64,000 nt of DNA from JBEKIK01 sp963845975 (GCA_963845975.1 CAWJUD010000002.1:1364001-1428000), one strand, 5' to 3'. Positions 19,531-29,826 are shown, counted from the first letter of the stretch. Numbers and translations are program-made. The notes: generated by a model from the letters alone, not told the origin.

Positions 19531-20888
19531 ATGCACCATGTCAATCGGGAGGTGTCTCGGCGCACTTTTTTACAGGCCGCCGGCGCAGCGGCCGGAAGCG
19601 CCTTTTTGTTGCCGCATTTGATTTCTTCAAATGTTCTGGCTGCGCAACCAAGGATCGGCGCCAACCATCGACTGAACATTGCATTGATCGGTGCGGGAGA
19701 GCGGGGCTTAAATCATCTCGCTTATCTGGTCGAGCGCATGGGCAAGGGTGAGTTGAACATCGCAGCCGTATGTGACGTGGATGAAAAACGCCTGGAAAAA
19801 GCCAAGCAAATTGCCGGCCCCAAAGCCGATGCGCGTCGCGACTATCGCTATATCTTGCAGCAGAAAGACGTCGACGCCGTAATCATTGCCACGCCCGACC
19901 ATTGGCACGGCGTGCAGTTCGTGCAAGCGGCCCAGTGCGGCAAGCACGTCTACTGCGAAAGCCCGGCCTGTTCGACGATCGAGGAAGGCAAGGCCATGAT
20001 CGAAGCCGCGCGCAAGGCCAAAATCGTCACGCAGATCGGGGCCCAAGGCCGTTCGCTGCCCGAGGCCTATTTGATGCGCCGTTATCTGGCCGACGGCGCG
20101 ATTGGCAAGGTGACGAAAGTCACCTGTTGGAGCAAACCCGGCCTGGTCGACGACAATCCCGTGCCCGACGAAGATCCGCCGCCGGAGTTGGATTGGGACC
20201 TTTGGCTCGGTCCGTTGCGCTGGCAGTCGTATAATCCGCGTTTTTCCAACGGCGTGTTCCGTTGGATGATGGAGTCGGGCGGGGGACGGATTTGCCATCC
20301 AGGCGCCGCAGGTGATGAGCTGTGCAATGTGCTGGTTGGGCGCCGATGGAACCGGCCCCGATTCGATCGAAGCCGTGGGCACCGTACCCACCAAAGGGCT
20401 TTGGGATACGGCCGTGGAAATGAAAGTGACTTATACCTTCAAAAATCCCGATTGGGTGCTCACCTGGAATCAGCAGCCTGGTGAGCCCGTAGAACCGGAA
20501 GAGCGAACTCCGGATGAAGCATCAATCGCTCAGCCGGATTGCGGGGCGATATATCATGGCGATAAGGGAGAAGCCGTTGCCTGGGGCGGAGACCAGGGTA
20601 TCTGGGCCGAGCGAAAGGTCCGCCAGTGGAAAGCAGACTTCCCCTCCTCTCGAAATCAGCAAAAGTCCCGGTCATATCGAAGATTGGCTGAACGGCATCA
20701 GAACAGGGGCAAAAACGATTATGAACGTCGAGGCCGGCGTGGGCGTGGCGAATTTGTGCATCCTCGGCAATCTCTCCTTTATTTTGGGGCGAAAACTCCA
20801 TTGGGATAATCAAAAGTTCGAAATTACCGGCGACGAACAAGCCCGCCGCCTAATGGGCAGGCCGCAGCGTTTCCCTTATTATTTGTGA
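19531..20888 (+). pseudogene. Tat-exported Gfo/Idh/MocA oxidoreductase (two frameshifts)
   Basis: Three frames join into a protein of about 450 residues. The N terminus has a twin-arginine signal (SRRTFLQAAGAAAGSAFLLP). Then come the NAD(P)-binding motif IALIGAGERG, VCDVDEKR, IIATPDHWHGVQ and GKHVYCESP, which is the usual EKP-like loop with Lys replaced by Ser. The C-terminal half shows GADGTGPDSIEAVG and GHIEDWLNGIRTG. One extra base near 20308 and another near 20635 break the frame. Planctomycetes export many of these sugar dehydrogenases, but the substrate here is unknown. It leads a set of co-directional genes, with the HEAT gene 13 bases downstream. Confidence 0.88.
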
Positions 20889-20901
20889 GGAATCAATCGC
20901 C

Positions 20902-21460
20902 ATGCCATCCCAGGAATTCACCGTCGATAACTTGATTGCCAAGATCAAGGACAAAAGCGATAAGGTCAGGGCGGAAGGTTGGCTCAGCGCCGCAAAGGTG
21001 GGGGCGGATGCCATTAAGCCTCTGGCTGCCGTGACGACCTCCGGCGACAGCGATCTGGAAGTGGCTCGTGCGGCTAAAAGGGCCCTATGGCAAATCGTGC
21101 ACTACTTTCGGCCGCATCGACGCCGAGGACCAACGCAAGGCCATCTTGGACGAACTCCAGGCCTTGTTGACCGACGATTGGCCCGATGCCTTCCGCCGCG
21201 ATGTGCTCTGGATGCTCTCGGAAATCGGCGACGATTCCAGCGTCGAACCCATCGCGGCCGTGCTCAAAAGCAGAGAATTGCTCGACGACGCGCGCTGCGC
21301 ACTCCAACGCATTCCCGGTCAAGCCTCTCTCGACGCTTTAAAATCCGCTTTGGACAGCGTTCCCAAAGGGTACAAAAACAACATCGCCCATGCGCTTAGA
21401 GTGCGGGGCGTAGAACCCGGTTTGGAAAAATATCCCCAAGAAAATCTGAAACCCACCTAA
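20902..21460 (+). pseudogene. HEAT/PBS-lyase-like repeat protein (one frameshift)
   Basis: A small helical-repeat protein of about 185 residues. The first frame has VDNLIAKIKDKSDKVRAEG and ALWQIVHYF. The second continues with FGRIDAEDQRKAILDELQAL, DVLWMLSEIGDDSSVEPIAAVL and ARCALQRIPGQASLDAL, the pattern of HEAT repeats. Removing one T in the TTT near 21104-21106 joins them. HEAT repeats usually bind proteins. The gene follows the oxidoreductase with GAGGAAT as ribosome site, so the two are probably translated together. Confidence 0.75.
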
Positions 21461-21546
21461 CCGGCCAACCTCAAGCTGGCGGGAAAGGGCTTGCCATGAC
21501 TGGCTTTATCCGGAAATATTTTAATCGAAAAATCTTCAAAATCCTC

Positions 21547-21574
21547 AAGCCCACGGGTTGCAACCCGTGGGCTT
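21547..21574. repeat. 28-bp perfect palindrome
   Basis: AAGCCCACGGGTTG followed by its complement is a perfect palindrome. The same core forms the centre of the 84-bp elements at 26440-26523 and 39037-39120. Confidence 0.8.
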
Positions 21575-21582
21575 TGCGAAGT

Positions 21583-24257
21583 ATGTGGGCTTTGAACACC
21601 TTTCTTGTCCTGAGTGCATTAAGCACTTTGTGCCAGATTGCTCTTGCCCAGCAAATGGAATTCGAGGCCTTTGCCGGCAAACCCTATGGCGTGGGCCGGA
21701 TCATCATCGATTTGCCCGAAACAATGCTCCCGCAACCCTTGGGCGCAGAAGGCTTGGCCCTGACCGAACGCGACGGCCGGGTCTTATATCCGGTCGTTGA
21801 AACCCCCGCCTTCGGCAAAATTATGAAAGAAGTCCTCGACAGCGACACGCCTCTTACCCGAGGCGGTCCAGTCCGTGAACAAGTGGGCGGGCTATTGCGC
21901 GGAATTTTGGATCGCCCTCCGCGGACCACTATCTTTTTTCTCTTCCGAGGCGATGAACCTTTGCATATTATCATCCAGGCACGCATCGCCCATTCCGATA
22001 AATATCGTGCCCACACCGGCGCCTCCGGCGGCATATCAGCGATTGCTCGGCCAATGGTGGCGTCAATACGCCCGGCCGCCGCAACTTCTCGAACAAAAAC
22101 CCGACTATCCGCCCCTGGTGGAAAACTATCTCACTACGTCTCTTGCGGTAAAACTCAATCTCCGCTTGCCCGAGACCAAACAAACCAACTCGCCTTACGC
22201 CGAACTGCAAAAGGAAATAGGCCTGAATTTGGGCACGGAGTCGATCCGCAGTGGCATTGCAACAGGATCGCATTTTGGGATTAAACAACTTGGACCAGCC
22301 GGCCGATCAGCCATTGCCCGCCCCGCTCGAACCGCCGCCGTTGGAAGTTCCCGGAACCGGCCGGCGACGTGCAAATCGAGCCCCTGTCGCTACACGTGCC
22401 GGTCGAGTGTTTTTACCTTCGTTTCGGCAGTTTCAACAATTTCCTCTGGCTGCAAGACACGCTGGACAAATGGGGCGGCGATGCCCAGAACCTCATCGCC
22501 CTGCGCGGCTTGGACCATCAGATGCGCCAGCGCATGGAAAAGCAACTCGTGCTCAAACAGACCGTCCTTTCCCGCATGTTGGGCCCGACGGTCGTCGCCG
22601 ACGTGGCGATTATCGGCGCCGATATGTTCTTCCGCGAAGGGGCTGCGTACGGCTTCTTGTTCGAGGCCCGCAACAGCGCCATTTTAGGTGCGAATTTCAC
22701 CGCCCAACGCTCCGAACGCATTAGAGCCGGCGGAGTAACCGAACAAAAGGTCAAAATCGGCGATCATGAAGTTTCGTATCTGTCTTCGCCCGACGGCACT
22801 GTGCGGTCGTATTATGCGGTCGACGGCGATTATCATTTCTTCACCACATCAAAAAAACTTGTCGAGCGTTTTTACGCCGCCGATTCGGGCGAAGGCGCAC
22901 TGGGAAAAACCGAAGAATTCCGCCAGGCCCGTAAGCTCATGCCCCTTTGCGCAACGACACCGTTTGGCTCTATCTGTCCGACGCCTTTTTCCGAAACATC
23001 ACCAGTCCGCACTATCGCGTGGAAATGGCCCGGCGATTGCAGGCCATGGCCGATATCGAATTGGTCATACTTGCCAAGCTTGCCGCGGCCAGCGAAGGCA
23101 AGCCGGGATCAACCGTCAAAGAACTGGTCGATGGGAATTTCCTGCCCGCCAGCTTCGGTCCGCTACCCGACGGCAGCCGAGTGATCCTCGACGGCGGCGA
23201 CGTATATGACAGCCTCCGCGGACGCCGCGGGGCGTTTTTACCGGTGCCGGACGTGGCCGTCGAGCAGGTCACGCGCTGGGAATCCGCCGAATACAATCGC
23301 TTCGCCGATTTCTATCGCGCGAATTGGGGACGGATAGACCCGATCCTGGCCGGCATCCAAAAAACCTCGCAACCGGATAATCGCGAACTAGTGGTTGTGG
23401 ACGTGCTCATGACCCCGTTCGCTCCGGCTCACTTTGATTTTTTGAGAAAATACGCCGGCCCGGCCGATACGCAGCGAATTGCTCCAATACCCGGCGATTT
23501 GGCGGCGATTGACATGGTGATGACCAATCAGCGAATATTCGGGGGGCTTAAGGATTTCGGGCCGCCGCAGGACATCCGCTTCACACGGTTTTTGCCTTTA
23601 GGCCGCCTCCGCGAATGGCTGGTGGGTTATATCGGCAGCGTGGGCGAAATCGGCATGCTGGGTTTTTTGAACATCGGTTTTCCCCCGCCCGATCCCAATG
23701 GTTATTCGGTTTCGCTTTTGGGCGGTTGGCGAAGACTGTTCGGTCAATACACGGTGTTTTCTTTCCAGCCGCAAATTCTGGCCGAGGTAACGCCCCAATT
23801 GCACCTCGAAGAAGCGAAACGCCCGGCCCAATTGCGCCTGCGGATCGACGATCCGACCAACGCCCGGATCATGCCCCTGGCCAACAACTGGGCCTACTAT
23901 CGCACCCGCGAAACATCGCTCAATAACCTCCGCTTGCTAAATGATCTGGATCAACAACTACACGTGCCGCCGGCCAGTTGCCGCGAGGCCGCCGAATTTC
24001 TGCTGGATGCTAAACTTGTCGATCCCTTGGGCGGCGAATATGTGTATCGGGAAAATGGAAAAGACTTCGGCCGCTGGACCTCCACCGCCCTGGAAAATCA
24101 ACCTCCGGGCGGCGGACCGCTTACGACCGCGGCCCCGCAAGGCTATCTGGCCCCGCCCTGGAATTGGTTCCGCGGCCTGGATCTGGAAGCCAGCATGACC
24201 GAAAAAAACCTCTCCGCCCACGCCGAGATCATCATGAAGATGCCGGAAAAAAAGTAG
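21583..24257 (+). pseudogene. large secreted protein of unknown function (four frameshifts)
   Basis: Five frame segments in series give about 890 residues. The N terminus is a signal peptide (WALNTFLVLSALSTLCQIAL, then AQQ). Later parts read smoothly: QRLLGQWWRQYARPP, then LQQDRILGLNNLDQPADQP, then VECFYLRFGSFNNFLWLQDTL, then VWLYLSDAFFRNITSPHYR to the end. Breaks lie near 21985, 22248, 22365 and 22945. The first three are extra bases, the last a missing T. No domain is recognised. The start at 21583 avoids the palindrome at 21547-21574; an ATG at 21496 would read through it. It follows the HEAT gene closely. Confidence 0.65.
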
Positions 24258-24266
24258 TTTATTTAG

Positions 24267-24292
24267 CCCCCGCTGAACACACCGGGGGTTTT
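24267..24292 (+). terminator. intrinsic terminator
   Basis: CCCCCG at 24267-24272 pairs with CGGGGG at 24283-24288 and is followed by TTTT. It lies just after the stop of the large secreted protein gene. Confidence 0.65.
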
Positions 24293-24345
24293 GGTTGCGG
24301 CTTTACGACGCATTAGGTGAGTATGTTTGTTGTATGGGTTACTCA

Positions 24346-24384
24346 ATGTCGCATTCATCGTTTAGCCCCGGAGCTTGCTCCGGG
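24346..24384. repeat. 39-bp repeat with CCCGGAGC palindrome
   Basis: The segment ending in TTTAGCCCCGGAGCTTGC is repeated at 29827-29865 with two mismatches in 39 bases. Its core CCCGGAGC/GCTCCGGG is palindromic. Confidence 0.7.
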
Positions 24385-24682
24385 AGTATATGCCATAGAT
24401 GAAAACATATAACACTATATCATTTACCTGACCATCAATAGCCGCAACAAGGCCCTTGCATAGCATGATCAACCGGTCAGGGAGTCATAAAGGCTTTTTA
24501 AAACGTTACTATGTTTTTTTTATTTTTTTAAAAGGATGACCAGCAACCACCCGGCCGCCTGTAAATCGGGTTGACACTTGAGGTTAAGTGGGATATTAAG
24601 AATGATGCTACATAATCAATCATTAACTGATAATCCCGCGACTTGTTTCATAACCGTAAGCGGTGTTCTTAACTATTAACGC

Positions 24683-26359
24683 ATGCAGAAATCATTGTTC
24701 AGTCTGCTGCTCCCATGCCTGCTGGCCGTGATAGGCATAGCGGCGCTGGTTTTTTGGGCCGGCACGGGTCCTGTACCGCAGTTGCAGGCCCGAATACCCG
24801 GACTCGACAAGGCGCCCGCCCCCGGTCCCGCGAAAATCGCGAAACGGCCGGTGCAGGGCGAGCCGGTTTACGGCCTGGGAAAACCCTCCGCAATTACCGG
24901 CGCTTGGCCCTGTTTCCGCGGCGCAGAGCACGATGCCATTTGCAAAGATGAGATCCCCCTAGCCCGGCAATGGCCTGAAGGTGGGCCGGAAAAACTGTGG
25001 ACCGTCGAGCTCGGCGACGGTTACGCCGCGGCGGCAATCAGCGCCGGCCGCGTCTTTGTGCTGGACCACGTCCACGACGCACCCATCGATCAACTCCGCG
25101 GCCTTTCGCCCCGCGACCGCGAAACCCTGGCCGCCGCCTTGGCCTCCTCAACGCTCGATAAATTCGATTCCCTGGAAACCACTCTTCGCCGATTGTTCCC
25201 CGGCAAGGGCGGCGATCCGAACGATCCCCAGCGCGGTTTGTCTGAGGGCGAATTTATGGCAGTGAAAAATGCCCTTGGAAATCTCCTCGCCGACAATCGA
25301 AACCAACTGATTAATGCCTTGCGCAACGATCTGCTGGACGACATCGACCGCTCGGCCGACACCATGCGGTGCCTTTCTTTGGACGACGGCCGGGAAATCT
25401 GGCGCAACAGCTATCAGGTAATCGTGCCCTGGAGCCACGGCCGCTCGCGCACGATTCCGGCGGTGATTGGCAATTATGTAATATCGATCGGTCCGCAATG
25501 CCAGGCCGCCTGCTGGGACGCCGAAACCGGCAAGGGGCTTTGGCTGATAGATATGGTTCTCGACTACGGAGCGACTGTGCCGCCGTGGTACACCGGCCAA
25601 TGCCCGCTGATCGATGAAAAAACCGACCGCTTGATCCTGGCCCCCGGCGGCAAAGCCCTCTTGGTCGCCGTGGATTATAAGACCGGCAAAGTGGTTTGGG
25701 AAAGCCCCAATCCGCACAATTGGACCATGACCCACGTCTCGGTAGTGCCCATGGAATTCGCCGGGCGAAGGATGTACGTCTATTGCGGCAAGGGCGGCGT
25801 GGCCGGCGTGGCGGCCGACACCGGCGAAATCCTTTGGGAAACCGCCGACTGGCAGATCGGCACCGCCACCTGCCCGTCGCCGGTTGTCATGGGCGAGGGA
25901 AAAATCTTTTTCAGCGGAGGCTACAATGCCGGCAGCCTGATGCTCCAACTACGAGAAAACAACGGTAAATTTGAGTCCAAAACATTATTCCGCCTCACCG
26001 CCAAGCAATTCAGCTCCGAACAGCAAACGCCCCTGCTTTTTAACGGATATTTATATGGCGTGCGCCAGCAGGACAAACAATTGGTGTGCCTTGACCTGAA
26101 TGGCAAAGAAATTTGGAACAGCGGGCGCGAGAAATTCGGCTCTGGCCCGTACATGATCGCCGATGGAATGATATTTGTAATGAACGACGATGGCCTGCTT
26201 GCCGCGGTGGAGGCCGCGCCCAAGGGTTATAAACCATTGGCCCGCGCACAAGTGATCGAAAACAGTTACGAAAGTTGGGGGCCGATGGCCATGGCTGCCG
26301 GGCGTTTGATCGTCCGCGATATGACCCGCATGGTCTGCTTGAAAGTATCGGAAAAATAA
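24683..26359 (+). CDS. membrane-anchored PQQ-like beta-propeller protein
   Basis: A 558-residue protein with an uncleaved or signal-type N-terminal membrane segment (about residues 5-27). The body has repeated propeller blades of the PQQ-binding-like type: AWPCFRGAEHDAIC, MRCLSLDDGREIWR, QAACWDAETGKGLWLID, LVAVDYKTGKVVWES, VAADTGEILWETADW and LVCLDLNGKEIW. An unusual helical insert lies at about 130-235. Such propellers face the periplasm; this one may bind a cofactor or act as a scaffold. It opens the redox cluster and is followed 220 bases later by a second propeller gene. PQQ itself is not proven. Confidence 0.85.
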   Translation: MQKSLFSLLLPCLLAVIGIAALVFWAGTGPVPQLQARIPGLDKAPAPGPAKIAKRPVQGEPVYGLGKPSAITGAWPCFRGAEHDAICKDEIPLARQWPEGGPEKLWTVELGDGYAAAAISAGRVFVLDHVHDAPIDQLRGLSPRDRETLAAALASSTLDKFDSLETTLRRLFPGKGGDPNDPQRGLSEGEFMAVKNALGNLLADNRNQLINALRNDLLDDIDRSADTMRCLSLDDGREIWRNSYQVIVPWSHGRSRTIPAVIGNYVISIGPQCQAACWDAETGKGLWLIDMVLDYGATVPPWYTGQCPLIDEKTDRLILAPGGKALLVAVDYKTGKVVWESPNPHNWTMTHVSVVPMEFAGRRMYVYCGKGGVAGVAADTGEILWETADWQIGTATCPSPVVMGEGKIFFSGGYNAGSLMLQLRENNGKFESKTLFRLTAKQFSSEQQTPLLFNGYLYGVRQQDKQLVCLDLNGKEIWNSGREKFGSGPYMIADGMIFVMNDDGLLAAVEAAPKGYKPLARAQVIENSYESWGPMAMAAGRLIVRDMTRMVCLKVSEK

Positions 26360-26369
26360 CCCTTTTCCC

Positions 26370-26425
26370 CCCTCTCCCGACCAACCTTCGGTCGGTGCCC
26401 GGAGAGGAGCAGGCGGTGAGGGCAT
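26370..26425. repeat. CCCTCTCCC-family repeat
   Basis: A hairpin-forming repeat that matches 54545-54599 in the opposite orientation (CTCTCCCGACCAACCTTCGG against its complement). It lies just after the propeller gene and may also stop transcription. Confidence 0.6.
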
Positions 26426-26439
26426 TGATAATCGGGAAA

Positions 26440-26523
26440 ATAATGTCGTGGTGTGGATGGTAAATCAAGCCAAGTCCACGGGTCGCAACCCGTGGGCTTA
26501 ACGTCATTCATTACCTGAGACTC
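26440..26523. repeat. 84-bp MITE-like element, copy 1
   Basis: It starts with ATAATGTCGTGG and ends with CCTGAGACTC around a central CCCACGGG palindrome. The copy at 39037-39120 is the same element in reverse orientation, with five mismatches. Confidence 0.8.
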
Positions 26524-26582
26524 AATAAATACGCATAAACGAAAACTGTCATTATAGAACAACTCACCAGAAATAATCCAAC

Positions 26583-27578
26583 ATGCCTGCCAAACCATTT
26601 AGCGCCGCCCACTTATTCATCGCTTTAGCGATTGTCCTGGCGATTGTCGCCGGGATGGTAGTCTTTTTACGCATGGATCCCCAGGGTGGAGAGTGGATCG
26701 ATCAGCCCGGAGAAAAAATCGATCCGGCCCTTATACACTACAAGCAAACCGCTGAAATACCCGTGGACCTTAAGCAGCCTCATGCACTGGCAGTCGGACC
26801 CGACGGAAAGATTTTCGTCGCCGGAGACAAGGCTATCCAGGTTTTCGATTCCCAGGGCGAAAAAACATCGGAAATCAAGCTGGAATATGAACCCCGTTGC
26901 CTGGCTGTCGGCGGCGCCGAGCACAAATACCCGGGCCGTATCTACGTCGGCGCTAGCGATCACGTCGAAGTCCTCGATGCCGGCGGCAAGCCTGTGGGCA
27001 GTTGGGATAAAATCAACGAAAAAGCCTTGCCTACGTCGATCGCCGTTGCCGAAAACGACGTCTTTATGGCCGATGCCGGCAATAGAATTGTCTGGCATTA
27101 TGATACCGACGGAAAATTGGTAAACCGGATCGGCGCCGCCGATCGCGCCCGGAAGATCATCGGATTTTTTATCACCAGCCCGTATTTCGACCTGGCCGTG
27201 GGCCGCGATGGATTGCTTTACGTGGTGAACCCCTGCGCCTTGCATTTGGAGGCATACACGTTCCAGGACGATCTGGAATTTTCCTGGGGTAAAGGCTCGC
27301 CGACGATTGACGGATTTTTCGGCTGCTGCAATCCGGCGCATTTTGCCGTGCTTTCCGACGGCCGATTCGTGACCGCCGAAAAAGGCCTGCCGCGGATAAA
27401 AATCTACAGCCCCCAGGGAAAGTTCGAATGCGTGGTCGCCGGGCAAGAGCAGTTCCCATCCGTGGCCGCCGATCTGGCCGTTGACAATCGCGACCGCATC
27501 CTGGTCTTGGATTCCAATAAAAATCGGGTCCTTGTTTTCGAACCCAAGACCGCCGCTCCCGAGGTTAACCATGAATAA
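26583..27578 (+). CDS. membrane-anchored NHL-repeat protein
   Basis: A 331-residue protein with one N-terminal membrane segment (about residues 9-30) and an outward propeller of NHL type: HALAVGPDGKIFVAGDKAIQ, IYVGASDHVEVLDAGG, DLAVGRDGLLYVVN and LAVDNRDRILVLDSNKN. A Cys pair in FGCCNPAHFA could bind metal or form a disulfide. NHL propellers usually bind proteins or act as scaffolds. The last eight bases overlap the start of the next gene, so the two are translated together. It belongs to the redox cluster. Confidence 0.85.
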   Translation: MPAKPFSAAHLFIALAIVLAIVAGMVVFLRMDPQGGEWIDQPGEKIDPALIHYKQTAEIPVDLKQPHALAVGPDGKIFVAGDKAIQVFDSQGEKTSEIKLEYEPRCLAVGGAEHKYPGRIYVGASDHVEVLDAGGKPVGSWDKINEKALPTSIAVAENDVFMADAGNRIVWHYDTDGKLVNRIGAADRARKIIGFFITSPYFDLAVGRDGLLYVVNPCALHLEAYTFQDDLEFSWGKGSPTIDGFFGCCNPAHFAVLSDGRFVTAEKGLPRIKIYSPQGKFECVVAGQEQFPSVAADLAVDNRDRILVLDSNKNRVLVFEPKTAAPEVNHE

Positions 27579-27822
27579 TTCCCCCGATTCCGCCAAAACC
27601 TTTGAAAAAAGGCAAACCCGCCGCGAAATGTGCCGCAGCCTGGTGCGTTATCTGGTCTTGGGCGGTATGGGATTGGTTTGGGCTGTTTTGTCTATCAGAT
27701 CGGTGCGAAATTCGCACGCCGCCCCTTGCGTTCAATCACTTTCCTGTTGTGGATGCCCGCTGATAAACCAATGCGAGATTCCCCAAGCCGTCAAAAAGCA
27801 GGAGGACGGCAAAAGGCAATAA
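27571..27822 (+). CDS. small Cys-rich membrane protein
   Basis: An 83-residue protein. It has an arginine pair before its single membrane segment (TRREMCRSLVRYLVLGGMG), then a cysteine cluster (APCVQSLSCCGCPLINQCEI, five Cys). The arrangement suggests that it holds an iron-sulfur centre or metal on the outer face of the membrane, but this is inferred. It overlaps the NHL gene by eight bases and is followed two bases later by the polyferredoxin, so the three are surely co-translated. Similar small proteins beside ferredoxins have no known role. Confidence 0.7.
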   Translation: MNNSPDSAKTFEKRQTRREMCRSLVRYLVLGGMGLVWAVLSIRSVRNSHAAPCVQSLSCCGCPLINQCEIPQAVKKQEDGKRQ

Positions 27823-27824
27823 CC

Positions 27825-28382
27825 ATGGCGAATCAGGACGGAAAAATCGATCGGCGCACATTCCTGGGCGACAACGTCCGCATTGTCGGCGCTCTGGGGC
27901 TCTGCGGGCTGACCGGCTTGTTGGCCGTGCGCAAAGGACGCGGCGAAAATCTGGTCTGGCAAATAGATCCGGATAAATGCATGGCCTGCGGGCACTGCGA
28001 AATAAATTGCGTGCTCGACCAGTCGGCGGTCAAAGCCGTGCAATGTTTCGCGCTTTGCGGATACTGCGACGTGTGCACCGGCTATTTTCCCGTAAAAGAT
28101 TACGTTTTGGAAACAGGCGCGGAAAACCAACTCTGCCCCACCGGCGCAATCAATCGAAAATTCATTGAGGAAAAAGGCGGGCAGCGGTTCTTCGAATATA
28201 CCATCGACGAATCGCTTTGCATCGCCTGCGGCAAGTGCGTGGCCGGATGCAAATTGATGAACGGCTCGCTGTACCTGCAAGTTCGCCACGATCGTTGTTT
28301 GAATTGCAATGAATGTTCGATTGCCATTTCCTGCCCTACCCAGGCCTTTGTCCGCGTCCCCGCCGACTCCCCAATCTGCTGA
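27825..28382 (+). CDS. Tat-exported polyferredoxin
   Basis: A 185-residue iron-sulfur protein. A twin-arginine signal (DRRTFLGDNVRIVGALGLCG) suggests export of the folded protein. Several cysteine motifs bind [4Fe-4S] clusters: CMACGHCEINC, CGYCDVCTGYF, CPTGAI, CIACGKCVAGC and CLNCNECSIAISC. It would carry electrons in the periplasm. The frame stops at 28382, but a shift of one base near 28375 would extend it to a TGA at 28487-28489 that overlaps the next gene's ATG. That is typical of coupled genes, so the true C terminus may be longer (NLLKKIARNAEEAFKR...). Confidence 0.85.
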   Translation: MANQDGKIDRRTFLGDNVRIVGALGLCGLTGLLAVRKGRGENLVWQIDPDKCMACGHCEINCVLDQSAVKAVQCFALCGYCDVCTGYFPVKDYVLETGAENQLCPTGAINRKFIEEKGGQRFFEYTIDESLCIACGKCVAGCKLMNGSLYLQVRHDRCLNCNECSIAISCPTQAFVRVPADSPIC

Positions 28383-28485
28383 AAAAAATCGCCCGCAATG
28401 CTGAAGAGGCCTTTAAACGAAACAAAAAACCGGCCACGGCCTTTAATGTCAGGCAAAACCGTTCCCAAAGAAGAGCGCAAAACGG

Positions 28486-29790
28486 ATGAAATTGCATCGA
28501 ACGATTCCGCTACTGGTTTTGCTGCTTATTCCGGCGGCCATGTCGTCGGCCGGAGAAGTTATTCCTTTGCCGACGTTCTCATCCTACGAAATCCCCAGCA
28601 CGCAAAATCCGGCGGCCCGGGCCATGTGGCGCGATTATCTCGACGTGGCCGCGCTGGCGGCCGGATTATCGCTGGCCTCGTTTTTCGCCCTTAAAAAACG
28701 TTCTCGCCGGGGATTGCTTCTGCTCAGCATCGCTTCGCTGGCTTGGCTTGGCTTCTGGCGCAAAGGCTGCATTTGCCCCATCGGGGCCATCCAAAACGTC
28801 ACGCTGGCTGCTTGCGATTCAAGCTATATCGTGCCCTTGCCGGCGGCGGCGTTTTTCATTTTGCCCCTGATGTTCACGCTTTTTTTCGGCCGCACTTTCT
28901 GCGCCGCGGTTTGCCCGCTGGGCGCGGTGCAGGAACTCGTGGCGGTCCATCCATTGCGAACGCCCCTCTGGCTGGATCACGCCTTGGGACTTTTGGCTTA
29001 TGTTTATCTCGGCGCGGCCGTGCTCTTTACAGTCACCGGCACGGCGTTTGTCATTTGCCGTTACGACCCGTTTGTGGGAATGTTCCGCCTTAGCGCAAGC
29101 GCGAATATGCTCATTCTCGGCGGATGCTTTCTTATCGTCGGCGTGTTTGTGGGTCGCCCGTACTGCCGATACCTTTGTCCTTATGGAGCCATATTGGGCC
29201 TGCTTTCAAAAGTCTCCAAATGGCATGTAAAAATTCCGCCCGATCGCTGCATCCAATGCCGGCTGTGCGAAGAGGCCTGCCCTTATGGCGCAATTCGCGA
29301 ACCCACCGTTAATCAGCCCACATCGCAGCGCGGCCCGGCAAGACGCCGGTTGGCGGCATTGCTCCTGCTGCTGCCGGTACTGATCGCTTTAGGCGCGGTC
29401 TTGGGTCATAACCTGGAAGTCCCCCTTGCCTGGCTGCATCCCACCGTCCGGCTCGCCGAGCATATACGCCAGGATGAGGCGGGACAAACGCCATCCCCCA
29501 GCCCTGAAAACGAAAACTTGATCCACGAGATCGACGCCTTTCGCAACACCGGCCGGGCGGTCGAGGACCTTTATCGCGAAGCATCCGCGCTCGTGGCCGC
29601 TTTTGGCGTTGCCGGAGCATGGTTCGGGGCTTGGGTGGGATTGGTCATCGGCATAAAATTGATCCATCTTTCCATCCGCCGCCGCCGCACCGATTACGTG
29701 CCCGATCGCTCCGGTTGCGTTTCCTGCGGGCGGTGTTTTTGGTACTGCCCCGGCGAACAAGCACTGTGCAAGGATGAATTTAAAAAATGA
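28486..29790 (+). CDS. NosR/NapH-like membrane polyferredoxin
   Basis: A 434-residue inner-membrane protein with a signal-like N terminus and about seven membrane segments. Motifs typical of NapH/NosR/YccM proteins are present: GCICPIGAIQN, CAAVCPLGAVQE, CRYLCPYGAI, then two ferredoxin-type sites CIQCRLCEEACPYGAI and, at the very end, CVSCGRCFWYCPGE. Proteins of this kind carry electrons across or along the membrane to periplasmic enzymes. The N-terminal FMN-binding part of NosR is missing. It is coupled to the polyferredoxin (ATGA overlap after frame repair), so it is probably that protein's partner. Confidence 0.85.
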   Translation: MKLHRTIPLLVLLLIPAAMSSAGEVIPLPTFSSYEIPSTQNPAARAMWRDYLDVAALAAGLSLASFFALKKRSRRGLLLLSIASLAWLGFWRKGCICPIGAIQNVTLAACDSSYIVPLPAAAFFILPLMFTLFFGRTFCAAVCPLGAVQELVAVHPLRTPLWLDHALGLLAYVYLGAAVLFTVTGTAFVICRYDPFVGMFRLSASANMLILGGCFLIVGVFVGRPYCRYLCPYGAILGLLSKVSKWHVKIPPDRCIQCRLCEEACPYGAIREPTVNQPTSQRGPARRRLAALLLLLPVLIALGAVLGHNLEVPLAWLHPTVRLAEHIRQDEAGQTPSPSPENENLIHEIDAFRNTGRAVEDLYREASALVAAFGVAGAWFGAWVGLVIGIKLIHLSIRRRRTDYVPDRSGCVSCGRCFWYCPGEQALCKDEFKK

Positions 29791-29826
29791 CGGAAGAAAA
29801 ATATTTTATTGAATATCATATAATAA

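Larger units (their letters stand above)
24258..24682. other. intergenic region with hairpins
   Basis: About 425 bases. It starts with a terminator-like hairpin and holds a repeat of the TTTAGCCCCGG family at 24346-24384. The rest is AT-rich and should carry the promoter of the redox cluster. Confidence 0.4.

Noticed and set aside
20300..23000. Selenocysteine or stop-codon recoding to explain broken genes
   Set aside because: The continuations lie in other frames, so read-through of a stop cannot restore them.
25148..25948. 266-codon frame opposite the first propeller gene
   Set aside because: It mirrors the GC-rich codons of the real gene and has no start signal.
26667..27596. 309-codon open frame on the minus strand opposite the NHL gene
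   Set aside because: No ribosome site or family-like sequence; the plus-strand gene has clear NHL blades and coupling to its neighbour.
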